Origin: an uncultured Christensenella sp.
Lineage (GTDB): Bacteria > Bacillota > Clostridia > Christensenellales > UBA3700
Direction of reading: 5' to 3'
NCBI GenBank assembly: GCA_949290515.1
Contig: CASERZ010000011.1
Coordinates: 1 to 43,275 of the forward strand
Length of the DNA: 43,275 nucleotides
Below the pieces are notes generated by a model. It made no database searches. It saw only the letters and a list, made by a program, of their open reading frames with translations, and was not told the origin of the DNA. Position 1 is the stretch's first letter. Every line of letters starts with the position of its first letter. A program made the position numbers and the translations under genes. This document shows positions 1 to 6,003 of the stretch, one piece after another.

Positions 1-178
1 TTAAGTTCAATCTCTAACTCTTTCAAACAATTGACTTTGCATTTAGTGTTTTAATTTGTACACTTTGCTTAGTTTGAAATAGTTTTTTACAAATTTAATT
101 TTCTTTAAATTCGCCTTCTCTACTTCAACCTTCTGTTTAGTTTTTAAGGTGCTTACTGCCTGCCTTTCCGCTGACAGC
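1..178 (-). other. Possible rRNA operon leader (left edge)
   Basis: This AT-rich stretch lies directly downstream (leftward) of the strong promoter at 185-213 and has no credible ORF on either strand. On the minus strand around 133-149 it contains CCTTAAAAACTAAACAG, which resembles the CTTTGAAAACTAAACA-type segment of Firmicute rRNA leaders. The structural gene would lie left of position 1, so this is inferred from promoter strength and leader composition only. A leader of some other stable RNA or gene is equally possible. Confidence 0.35.
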
Positions 179-184
179 CTACAT

Positions 185-213
185 ATCATACCATATCAAT
201 TTTATGTTGTCAA
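185..213 (-). promoter_or_regulatory. Strong leftward promoter, TTGACA-17-TATGAT
   Basis: On the minus strand TTGACA (208-213) is followed after exactly 17 bases by TATGAT (185-190). Transcription would start near 178 and run out of the left edge. The intergenic stretch 214-456 between this promoter and the mnmA stop is AT-rich and shows no convincing terminator or gene. A possible second -10 (TTATAAT-like, about 255-262) might form a tandem promoter, which would fit an rRNA operon, but that is weak. Confidence 0.65.
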
Positions 214-456
214 CACTTTTTTGCAAATTTTTCTAAAACTTTTTTTAATACATTTTATAATAACTTTACGCTATCGAAAATGACACAATATATTGCGTTT
301 TTTCCTCAAAAATAGCCCTATTGCAGGCATTTTTCAATAAATTTATGCTAAAAGCTTGTTAAAACGTACAGCAATCTTCTGTAAAACAATTGGATATAAT
401 AGCCGTATTATTTCCGTTTTTCACTCCTCTCAGAACCGCTTATTTGAGAAGCATAA

Positions 457-1530
457 CTACCACTTTTTGTCGATGACGCCACCGCCCAGACACACTTCGC
501 CGTCATAAACAACGGCATACTGCCCCTCGGCTATGGCACGCTGAGGCTTTTCGAAATTTATCTCCACGCCGCCGCCCGTGAGTTTTGCCACTGCCTTTTG
601 CTCGGGCTGACGGTGTCTTATTCTCACCGTGCACTCAAACTCTTTTTTCTCAGGTTGCTTAGTAATAAAGTTGAAGTTTTCACACAAAAGATTAGAGTGA
701 TGTATCATTGACTGGTCGCCCTGCGATACGTAAAGAATATTTTTCTCTACGTCTTTGGATACGACAAACCACGCTTCTCCATTGCCGCCTCCGCCTATTC
801 CCAGCCCTTTACGCTGTCCCACGGTATAATAGAATACACCGTTGTGTCTTCCGACTACCTTACCGTCGAGAGTCTTTATATCTCCTTCTTTCATAGGTAT
901 GTATTCGCTCAGAAATTTGCGGAAGTTTCTCTCGCCTATAAAGCATATACCCGTCGAGTCTTTTTTCTCGGCCGTTGACAATCCGAACTTTGCGGCAAGT
1001 TCTCTGACCTCGCTTTTATCAAGATTGCCCACGGGGAAAATTACTTTATCGAGCTGTTTTGACGAAAGCTGATTGAGAAAATAAGTCTGGTCCTTTTTGG
1101 AATCTTTTGCCTTTAAAAGATAGTTAAGTCCGTCTTCGTCGTGACGCACGTTGCAATAATGTCCCGTCGCGATATAATCCGCACCCATAGACAAAGCCTG
1201 CTCGACGAAAGGAGCGAATTTTATCTCCTTGTTGCAAAGCACGTCGGGATTGGGCGTACGTCCTTTTTTGTATTCCTCTACAAAGTGTTTGAATACTCTC
1301 TCGTAGTATTGGTCGGCAAAATCCACACTGTAATAAGGTATACCTATATCGTTGCACACCGCGCGCACGTCATAAAAGTCCTCGTCAGCAGTACAACAAC
1401 CGCTATCGTCCTTTTCGTGCCAATTGCGCATAAAAAGTCCTATGACTTCAAAGCCCTGCTCCTTGAGAAGCAACGCCGACAACGAGGAGTCAACTCCTCC
1501 GCTCATTCCTACTACGACTCTCTTTTTCAT
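457..1530 (-). CDS. mnmA: tRNA-specific 2-thiouridylase MnmA
   Basis: MnmA activates U34 of tRNA-Lys/Glu/Gln with ATP and inserts sulfur delivered by a cysteine desulfurase, giving the s2U34 wobble base in the cytoplasm. The 357-residue length is normal. The N-terminal PP-loop GMSGGVDSS (residues 8-16) binds ATP. The two catalytic cysteines are present: C99 in LCNKEIKF and C196 in GICFIGERNF. The C-terminal beta-barrel contains the usual VGQRKGLGIG and VRIRHRQ segments. The ATG at 1530 is the only sensible start, but no Shine-Dalgarno precedes it. Instead a promoter whose -10 ends 7 bases before the ATG suggests a leaderless mRNA. The gene is transcribed alone, and no clear terminator follows it before the leftward promoter at 185-213. 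Confidence 0.96.
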   Translation of the reverse strand: MKKRVVVGMSGGVDSSLSALLLKEQGFEVIGLFMRNWHEKDDSGCCTADEDFYDVRAVCNDIGIPYYSVDFADQYYERVFKHFVEEYKKGRTPNPDVLCNKEIKFAPFVEQALSMGADYIATGHYCNVRHDEDGLNYLLKAKDSKKDQTYFLNQLSSKQLDKVIFPVGNLDKSEVRELAAKFGLSTAEKKDSTGICFIGERNFRKFLSEYIPMKEGDIKTLDGKVVGRHNGVFYYTVGQRKGLGIGGGGNGEAWFVVSKDVEKNILYVSQGDQSMIHHSNLLCENFNFITKQPEKKEFECTVRIRHRQPEQKAVAKLTGGGVEINFEKPQRAIAEGQYAVVYDGEVCLGGGVIDKKW

Positions 1531-1537
1531 AGATATA

Positions 1538-1566
1538 ATTTTATCATATTACTCTTTTGCTTGCAA
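1538..1566 (-). promoter_or_regulatory. mnmA promoter placing the start site at the ATG
   Basis: The minus strand reads TTGCAA (1561-1566), a 17-base spacer, then TAAAAT (1538-1543). Only TATATCT separates the -10 from the mnmA ATG, so the first transcribed base would be the A of the start codon or within two bases of it. There is no purine-rich ribosome binding site in this gap. An overlapping TATGAT gives an alternative -10 six bases upstream. Confidence 0.55.
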
Positions 1567-1575
1567 GCAAACGCA

Positions 1576-1613
1576 AACAAAAAGGAAGCCGTATCCGTCC
1601 GATACAAACTTCC
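1576..1613 (-). terminator. Rho-independent terminator of the DUF3784-type gene
   Basis: On the minus strand GGAAG and GTATC pair with GATAC and CTTCC across a short loop and are followed by TTTTTGTTTG. It lies 70 bases past the stop of the gene ending at 1684 and just upstream of the mnmA promoter, so it isolates the two units. Confidence 0.7.
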
Positions 1614-1683
1614 CGTTGTTTCAACTTATTTCAATAGCCTGCGCGCCGTAACAATTTATGCGTTATTTGTATTATTATATCTT

Positions 1684-2229
1684 TTACTTGTTTTTGCTTG
1701 CGCCCTCTTCTTTAGTACCGCACATTTCCTCTCTGCCTTGCCTTATACTTTCCTCGGCAGTAGGACAGTTGTGGTATTCGATTTTATCCTCGGACTCGTG
1801 CACCTCGTAATTATCTTTACTTTCGTGCACTTCGTAATTGTCTTCGCTCTCGTGCACCCGCACGTCCTCACTGTAATCGTCGCGTTCTTTTCTTCTGAGT
1901 TCCAGCATTTTGGGACTGCAGTTGAGATGTACGAGCATGGCAATCATTATTATTCCCATAAGGACGCCGCTGATTATAGCAACGACATTTTGCGAAAGTA
2001 TTGCCGATACAATCAAGACGAACAAACTTGTTATCAATGCAAGGTACCACAAGCCTATTATCTGCATTACCTTCTTGTGATACTTTTTCGCTCTTTCTGT
2101 CTTAGGCTCGTAATGATAGCCTGCGACAAGTATACCGCCTTTGCCGCAAAGCATAAGTATGCCTATTGCATAAAGCAATATACCCATTGTTCCCAATATG
2201 CAAATTGCGATAATGTCTTTGCCTTCCAT
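1684..2229 (-). CDS. DUF3784-like small membrane protein with charged tail
   Basis: A 181-residue protein. One N-terminal membrane segment (about residues 6-28) is followed by a cytosol-like loop with GKGGILVAGYHYEPKTE, which resembles the GKG-x-LIAGYN core of DUF3784 proteins. Two more hydrophobic segments follow (about 58-77 and 83-103). The last 70 residues are hydrophilic and acidic and carry three tandem nonapeptides of the type VHESEDNYE. The start is the ATG at 2229 with a strong AAGGAGG five bases upstream. Family function is unknown. Transcription is probably monocistronic, with a terminator at 1576-1613. Confidence 0.75.
   Translation of the reverse strand: MEGKDIIAICILGTMGILLYAIGILMLCGKGGILVAGYHYEPKTERAKKYHKKVMQIIGLWYLALITSLFVLIVSAILSQNVVAIISGVLMGIIMIAMLVHLNCSPKMLELRRKERDDYSEDVRVHESEDNYEVHESKDNYEVHESEDKIEYHNCPTAEESIRQGREEMCGTKEEGASKNK
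1777..1857 (-). repeat. 27-bp coding tandem repeat, three units
   Basis: Three consecutive 27-bp units encode VHESEDNYE, VHESKDNYE and VHESEDKIE in the C-terminal tail of the DUF3784-like protein. Units keep the reading frame, and the base differences are a mix of silent and conservative changes. Such arrays can expand or contract by slippage. Confidence 0.85.
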
Positions 2230-2324
2230 AAACGCCTCCTTTTTGTTATTATATCATAATTTCAAGCCCTTTACAATAGCGCATTTATGTACTTTCTACT
2301 TTAAACACGTAAATCGTACAAGAA

Positions 2325-2353
2325 AAAAGCCCGTTTTCTCCAAACGGGCTTTT
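2325..2353 (-). terminator. Terminator of tRNA-Arg(CCG)
   Basis: A GC-rich stem (AGCCCGTTT with its complement, loop GGAG on the minus strand) is flanked by A runs on one side and T runs on the other. It starts directly after the tRNA CCA on the minus strand and could also work in the opposite direction. Confidence 0.85.
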
Positions 2354-2429
2354 TGGCGCACCCAATGTGACTCGAACACATAATTTCACCGTCGGAGGGT
2401 GAGGCTTTATCCAATTAGGCTATGGGTGC
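2354..2429 (-). tRNA. tRNA-Arg, anticodon CCG
   Basis: The minus strand forms a full 76-base cloverleaf. The acceptor is GCACCCA/TGGGTGC, the D arm contains TAATTGGAT, the anticodon stem TCACC/GGTGA encloses loop CTCCGAC with anticodon CCG (reads CGG), and the T loop is TTCGAGT. The 3' CCA is encoded. It is followed at once by its own terminator. Confidence 0.96.
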
Positions 2430-2614
2430 ATAGCATTTTATTCAAGTACTTATTTGTAGTATTGATTAATAATTATACTTTAATATAAGATTATCCAAAT
2501 GCTAAAAAAATGTCAAGTTAATGAGTTTTATTTTGCATTCAGCCTAACCGCAAATCCGCTTTTGAAACTATTTTTTAACTTTTTGTTAAAAAATCACAAA
2601 ATACGCACGATTTG

Positions 2615-2623
2615 TGTTATAAT
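2615..2623 (+). promoter_or_regulatory. Extended -10 promoter of the SGNH hydrolase
   Basis: TGTTATAAT combines a perfect TATAAT (2618-2623) with the TGn extension. No good -35 hexamer is seen 16-18 bases upstream. Transcription would start near 2630, about 20 bases before the ATG at 2652. Confidence 0.55.
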
Positions 2624-2651
2624 ATCCTTAATAAAACGCTGGGGAGATAAT

Positions 2652-3344
2652 ATGGCAAAATTACCGATAGCCAAAAATGATTTCAAAGGCATAAGAATTG
2701 CCTGCGTAGGAGACAGTCTGACCTACGGCACTACTCTTTTAAAACGAAAACGCGACTGTTACCCCTCTCGCCTTCAGAGAATACTCGGAGAGGATTACGA
2801 CGTGCTTAATATGGGTTTCGCGGGACATACCGTCAATCCCTACTGCGACAAATACTGGGCAAAAGAAGACGTAGTCAATCTTCTAGAAGATTACCGTCCC
2901 GATTACATAATATTTATGCTCGGCACTAACGATTCGAGAGAACACAACTGGACTGACGCAAAAACCTTCGAAAAAGAATACAAAAGACTTATTAACTTCT
3001 TCAAAAGTTTTTCCAATAAGCCCTGCATCATCGCTATGACCTGCCCGCAGGTTTTCTGGGACAAAAAGCTTTTGGATATCAATCTCGATATTCTCTCTCA
3101 AATCGTAGACATTCAACGCAAAGTCCTTTCGGAAAACAAAATACCCTGTCTCGATATCTACGAGTTGACAAAAAACCGCGAAGACCTCTATTCTCCCGAC
3201 CTCGTACACTTCAACCCCAAAGGAGCAAAGTTTGTCGCATTCAACGTGTATTACAAAATCATAGAGGACGTAAGAGCCAAAAATAAGAAATACAAAGACA
3301 GATTGCATTCACCTAAATGTCAGAAAAAATCACTTACCGCTTGA
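2652..3344 (+). CDS. SGNH/GDSL-family hydrolase
   Basis: A 230-residue cytosolic-type esterase/lipase fold. Block I is CVGDSLTYG (nucleophile Ser near residue 20), the oxyanion Gly is in NMGFAGHT, the Asn block is MLGTNDSR, and the catalytic Asp-x-x-His is in DLVHFNPKGA near the C-terminus. Substrates of close relatives range from acetylated sugars to lysophospholipids, so I do not assign one. The reading frame is open upstream to 2499, but the ATG at 2652 has GGGGAGA at the right distance and a -10 just before it, so the longer start is rejected. No signal peptide. The promoter for the riboswitch operon begins inside the last codons of this gene. Confidence 0.88.
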   Translation: MAKLPIAKNDFKGIRIACVGDSLTYGTTLLKRKRDCYPSRLQRILGEDYDVLNMGFAGHTVNPYCDKYWAKEDVVNLLEDYRPDYIIFMLGTNDSREHNWTDAKTFEKEYKRLINFFKSFSNKPCIIAMTCPQVFWDKKLLDINLDILSQIVDIQRKVLSENKIPCLDIYELTKNREDLYSPDLVHFNPKGAKFVAFNVYYKIIEDVRAKNKKYKDRLHSPKCQKKSLTA

Positions 3345-3369
3345 CTGGGAAGTTATGCAGTGGTAAAAT
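3341..3369 (+). promoter_or_regulatory. Promoter of the riboswitch operon, TTGACT-17-TAAAAT
   Basis: TTGACT (3341-3346) overlaps the stop codon of the hydrolase gene and is 17 bases from TAAAAT (3364-3369). Transcription would begin near 3376, a few bases before the first aptamer helix, which is the expected layout for a riboswitch leader. Confidence 0.7.
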
Positions 3370-3382
3370 ATAGTCAAGCAAA

Positions 3383-3511
3383 ATACATCTTTGGGCAAGC
3401 GTAAAGCTGACCGGTGGTAATGTCATCTTAGAATGAACAAGTCCAACAGCCCCAACAGCCGATACGGTGAGATTCCGTAACCGCCTGTAAAGTCAGAATG
3501 GGAAAGAGTAT
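3383..3511 (+). promoter_or_regulatory. Divergent FMN-class (RFN element) riboswitch aptamer
   Basis: P1 pairs ATAC(A)TCTTT (3383-3392) with AAAGAGTAT (3503-3511), nine base pairs with one bulged A. The interior follows the FMN aptamer order: GGGCA, then GACCGGTGGTAATG, a P3 hairpin, AGTCC..AGCC, the P5 hairpin TACGG-TGAGATT-CCGTA, then ACCGCCTGTAAAGTCAGAATGGG. P6 is CTG/CAG instead of the usual CAG/CTG, a compensatory change that supports a real RNA fold. Differences from the family: P2/L2 is shortened to AGC-GTAAA-GCT; the adenine corresponding to A85 of the Fusobacterium FMN riboswitch is C; the G before A99 is A; the G before A48 is C. A48 and A99 seem kept. Ligand is therefore uncertain. 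The 3' strand of P1 could also pair with the terminator 5' arm, giving a ligand-OFF switch. Confidence 0.8.
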
Positions 3512-3555
3512 AATATCACAGCGGTCACCAGCGGTAAAGGCTACTGTATTATGCG

Positions 3556-3583
3556 ACTTCTTCCATTCGGAAGAAGTTTTTTT
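3556..3583 (+). terminator. Riboswitch expression-platform terminator
   Basis: ACTTCTTCC (3556-3564) pairs with GGAAGAAGT (3569-3577) around ATTC and is followed by a run of T to 3583. The 5' arm is complementary at 7 of 9 positions to GGAAAGAGT at 3501-3509, the 3' side of aptamer P1, which would be the antiterminator. The stretch 3512-3555 between them is probably linker. Confidence 0.85.
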
Positions 3584-3624
3584 ATGCTCTTATATTTTGC
3601 TAATAATTTTTTAAAGGAGCATTT

Positions 3625-4314
3625 ATGAAACAAAACACTCGCCGTGTGGTATTCACCGCACTTACGGTAGCAATGACTACGGTCCTCACTCTCGTCAGCA
3701 TAGCTCTCCCCGGCGGAGGCTATTACAACTTCGGAGACCTTGCGATATTCGTATCGGCAATTGTACTAGGCCCCGTATCGGGATTAATAACAGGAGCAAT
3801 CGGAGCGGCACTGGGTGACGTTATATTGGGATATTTTGCCTATGTCCCCTTCACAATGATTGCCAAAGCACTAGAAGGTCTTATAGCCGGATTGATTGCC
3901 AAAGCCGCCGTAAAATACAGCAAAAAATTCCATAAGAGCGAAATGCTTGAAGCCTTTTTGTCTACGCTTGGCAACCTTTTGGGCGGATTGGTTATGGCAG
4001 GCGTATATTTTCTTGCCGAAGGGCTTCTCCTCGCCGAAGGAAAATGGAGCGGAGGTATCGTCAATCTGCCCTGGAATTTATTGCAAGGTACGATATCCGC
4101 AATTTTTGCGGGACTTTTGCTTTTTGCTCTTCATCTTAAAAAGCCTTTGACAAAAGTATATCTCGGCAACAACTCAGACGAAAACAGGCAAACAACAGAC
4201 TGCCCTGCAGATGAAACTACAAAAGACGATAAAGTGCAAACCGACGCTCTTGTCGGAAATACAGACGATAATCCGCTGGATAATACCGAAGATAACACAA
4301 AGGATAAGAATTAA
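3625..4314 (+). CDS. ECF transporter S component (riboflavin/HMP/B6-type family)
   Basis: A 229-residue integral membrane substrate-binding (S) subunit of an energy-coupling factor vitamin transporter. About six hydrophobic segments fill residues 8-175, with the family signature FGDLAIFVSAIVLGPVSG, GAIGAALGDVILGY and PFTMIAKALEGLIAG. This pattern fits the family often labelled ECF riboflavin S component (DUF1393-like), which also holds hydroxymethylpyrimidine and pyridoxine transporters. The last 45 residues are a hydrophilic Asp/Asn/Thr-rich tail that is unusual. The ATG has AAAGGAG upstream. The EcfA/EcfT energizing module is not in this window. Specificity is unresolved: the leader is FMN-like, the neighbour is a PdxK-like kinase. 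Confidence 0.82.
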   Translation: MKQNTRRVVFTALTVAMTTVLTLVSIALPGGGYYNFGDLAIFVSAIVLGPVSGLITGAIGAALGDVILGYFAYVPFTMIAKALEGLIAGLIAKAAVKYSKKFHKSEMLEAFLSTLGNLLGGLVMAGVYFLAEGLLLAEGKWSGGIVNLPWNLLQGTISAIFAGLLLFALHLKKPLTKVYLGNNSDENRQTTDCPADETTKDDKVQTDALVGNTDDNPLDNTEDNTKDKN

Positions 4315-4317
4315 AGT

Positions 4318-5136
4318 ATGCAAGAAAAAAAAGTAATGACAATTCAGGACTTTTCCTCGTTCGGACAATGCTCGATTTCCGTTGCGCTCCCCATACTTTC
4401 GGCTATGGGCAACGAAACCGTCGCATTGCCCGTAGCATTGCTTTCTACGCATACAAGCGAATTCAAGGACTACACCCTCGTAGATTTATCTGACAACCTT
4501 CTAAAGTCAGCCGAGCATATAAAATGCTATAATCCTGACTTTGACGTGATTTACACGGGCTATCTCGGGACAAGTGCGACAGTATCGCAAACCTTAGAAA
4601 TACTCAAACTTTTCCCCTCCGCCAAAATAATAGTCGACCCTGCGATGGCTGAAAGCGGAAAACTATACGACGGAATACATAGCGATTATGTCGATTCCGT
4701 ACTTAAGCTGTGCCAAGAAAGCTACATTTGTCTTCCCAATTTTACCGAAGCGTGTATGTTGGCGGGCAAAGAATACACTTCTACACCGGACGACGATTTT
4801 CTGCGCACGCTGTGCCAATCTCTCTTTTCTTCAGGAATAAATACTTTTGCTATCACGGGAATAGACAACGGTGACAGCCTTTGCGTAATAGTAGGGGAAC
4901 AAAAAAGAATCCGCAAGTACTCCACACCTAAAATAGCAGGTAAATACTATGGTGCGGGAGATGTGTTTTCTTCTGTCGTTGCCGGTGCGATTGCTCAGGG
5001 TAAAACCGTAGCACAAGCCGTAACGCTTGCTTTGGATTTTACGGGAAAAGCAGTACTCGAAACTTCAAAAGACAAATCCCACTGGTACGGACTTAAGTTT
5101 GAAAAGTTTTTGCCCTTACTCAGTAAAAATCTTTAA
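4318..5136 (+). CDS. PdxK/PdxY-like pyridoxal (pyridoxamine) kinase
   Basis: A 272-residue ribokinase-fold kinase, normal length. N-terminal TIQDFSSFGQCSISVALPIL and LSTHTSEF match clostridial pyridoxamine kinases. VDPAMAESGKLY forms the central strand and the C-terminal YGAGDVFSSVVAG holds the anion hole and catalytic Asp. The likely reaction is ATP-dependent phosphorylation of a B6 vitamer or related pyrimidine at its hydroxymethyl group. Three bases separate it from the S component and the ribosome site is weak, so it is co-transcribed and perhaps translationally coupled: take up, then trap by phosphorylation. The riboswitch class argues that the true substrate could be something other than B6. 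Confidence 0.85.
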   Translation: MQEKKVMTIQDFSSFGQCSISVALPILSAMGNETVALPVALLSTHTSEFKDYTLVDLSDNLLKSAEHIKCYNPDFDVIYTGYLGTSATVSQTLEILKLFPSAKIIVDPAMAESGKLYDGIHSDYVDSVLKLCQESYICLPNFTEACMLAGKEYTSTPDDDFLRTLCQSLFSSGINTFAITGIDNGDSLCVIVGEQKRIRKYSTPKIAGKYYGAGDVFSSVVAGAIAQGKTVAQAVTLALDFTGKAVLETSKDKSHWYGLKFEKFLPLLSKNL

Positions 5137-5161
5137 TCAGCCAAATGTGCGATAAATAATT

Positions 5162-5184
5162 AAAGGACGCCATCAGCGTCCTTT
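5162..5184. terminator. Bidirectional terminator after the kinase
   Basis: AAAGGACGC (5162-5170) pairs with GCGTCCTTT (5176-5184). T-rich sequence follows on the plus strand and TTTAATTATTT on the minus strand, so it can end both the kinase operon and the convergent small membrane protein gene. Confidence 0.75.
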
Positions 5185-5214
5185 ATTATTTCAAATATTA
5201 TTTCAAAATTGATT

Positions 5215-5460
5215 TTATTCTTTTTGCGTTTTGCTCTTAAACCAGTCAAGCAATTCTTTGAAAGTCATACTCTCTATCCCCAGTCCTCTCGGCGTAATCT
5301 CTACTACGGTGCCGTCAGGCTGCTCTATCTCGCCTATAGGAGTGTCGGCATAGCCGAGTTTGTCAAGCGTAGCCACATCGAAAAACCAATATCCTACGCA
5401 TATCAGTATCAAGATTATTACTAAAAATACAACTATCGAACCAATAAAAGCCTTTATCAT
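5215..5460 (-). CDS. Small single-span membrane protein, hypothetical
   Basis: An 81-residue protein with one N-terminal membrane helix (residues 5-27, very Ile/Val/Leu rich) and an acidic outward or cytosolic tail containing QPDGTVVEITPRG. The ATG at 5460 has GTGAGGTG nine bases upstream, so it looks translated. I do not recognise the family. It lies convergent to the kinase operon and divergent from the tRNA-Val promoter. Confidence 0.6.
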   Translation of the reverse strand: MIKAFIGSIVVFLVIILILICVGYWFFDVATLDKLGYADTPIGEIEQPDGTVVEITPRGLGIESMTFKELLDWFKSKTQKE

Positions 5461-5530
5461 AATTCACCTCACTTTCGATTATAGTTTATTAAAAAAATTC
5501 TATACTGTCAATAAATTTGAGAAAAATCGT

Positions 5531-5559
5531 TTGACAAGCCATATTCATTGTGCTAAAAT
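5531..5559 (+). promoter_or_regulatory. tRNA-Val promoter, TTGACA-17-TAAAAT
   Basis: Perfect -35 TTGACA (5531-5536), 17-base spacer, TAAAAT (5554-5559). The tRNA starts 14 bases after the -10, typical for a single tRNA transcript. Confidence 0.85.
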
Positions 5560-5572
5560 CATAAAGCAATAA

Positions 5573-5648
5573 GGAAGCTTAGCTCAGCTGGGAGAGCATC
5601 TGCCTTACAAGCAGAGGGTCATAGGTTCGAGCCCTATAGTTTCCACCA
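5573..5648 (+). tRNA. tRNA-Val, anticodon TAC
   Basis: A full 76-base cloverleaf: acceptor GGAAGCT/AGTTTCC, D loop AGCTGGGAGA, anticodon stem TCTGC/GCAGA with loop CTTACAA (anticodon TAC), T loop TTCGAGC, encoded CCA. The last 18 bases recur at 5824-5841, before a second terminator. Confidence 0.97.
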
Positions 5649-5753
5649 TATCGCGGCGTTGCCAGTGGACGCCAATAAAATAGAGGTCAAAAAGACCTCT
5701 ATTTTTTATTGCCTATTTTTAGGCACGCCGCTTTTGTGTCAAATAATACGGCA
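5642..5753 (+). repeat. 112-bp structured repeat, copy 1
   Basis: It begins inside the tRNA-Val 3' end (TCCACCATA). It matches 7155-7266 at 110 of 112 positions. Inside are three nested or adjacent hairpins: GGCGT/ACGCC; a long AT-rich stem around AATAGAGGTC-AAAAA-GACCTCTATT followed by T6, which acts as a terminator (5674-5710) for tRNA-Val here; and TGCCTA/TAGGCA. An outer pair GCGGCG..TGCC with GGCACGCCGC encloses them. One of the two differences (5668 G to T) lies in the loop of the first hairpin, so the stem is kept. Confidence 0.85.
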
Positions 5754-5823
5754 GTCCGAAATAATGTGACGTTCGCTTTCTCCGCTCCGCTAGCTCACTA
5801 AGCCGTCGCTGCGCTCCTCGCGT

Positions 5824-5843
5824 GCCCTATAGTTTCCACCATA
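5824..5843 (+). repeat. Direct repeat of the tRNA-Val 3' end (att-like)
   Basis: GCCCTATAGTTTCCACCATA is identical to 5631-5650, the T-stem, acceptor and CCA of tRNA-Val plus two bases. The copies are 193 bp apart. The second copy is followed directly by a strong terminator (5845-5882) that probably was the original tRNA terminator. Between the copies are the 112-bp repeat and a GC-rich stretch (5765-5823) without an ORF. Confidence 0.85.
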
Positions 5844-5844
5844 C

Positions 5845-5882
5845 GCAAACAAAGTCGAACCTGACTTTGTTTGCTTTTTCTT
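5845..5882 (+). terminator. Strong terminator, probably the original tRNA-Val terminator
   Basis: GCAAACAAAGTC (5845-5856) pairs perfectly with GACTTTGTTTGC (5863-5874) around GAACCT and is followed by TTTTTCTTTT. Confidence 0.9.
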
Positions 5883-5907
5883 TTACCCCCCTTTTATAAA
5901 CATAGAA

Positions 5908-5939
5908 AAAGGCAATTCGAAATATCTCGGATTGCCTTT
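5908..5939. terminator. Terminator after the two-domain lipoprotein
   Basis: AAAGGCAATTCGA and TCGGATTGCCTTT form a 13-bp stem with one mismatch. T-rich tails are present in both directions (TTTATTTTT on plus, TTTTTC on minus). It sits 65 bases past the stop of the minus-strand lipoprotein gene. Confidence 0.75.
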
Positions 5940-6003
5940 ATTTTTACAGTTCGGATATTATATCTTTCAGACTTTATCTTTTATCGCATTATATAAAATA
6001 AGT

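Noticed and set aside
1141..2259. Plus-strand ORF of 372 codons
   Set aside because: It is antisense to mnmA and the DUF3784-like gene, lacks a ribosome site and has no family resemblance; it is a shadow frame.
3377..3555. Cobalamin riboswitch upstream of the ECF gene
   Set aside because: The GGTGnnAnTCC-type loop looked like a B12 element at first, but P1, the ACCGGTGGTAATG block and the GTC..GAATGGG end match the FMN class in order and spacing; the B12 box CCCGCCACTGT is absent.
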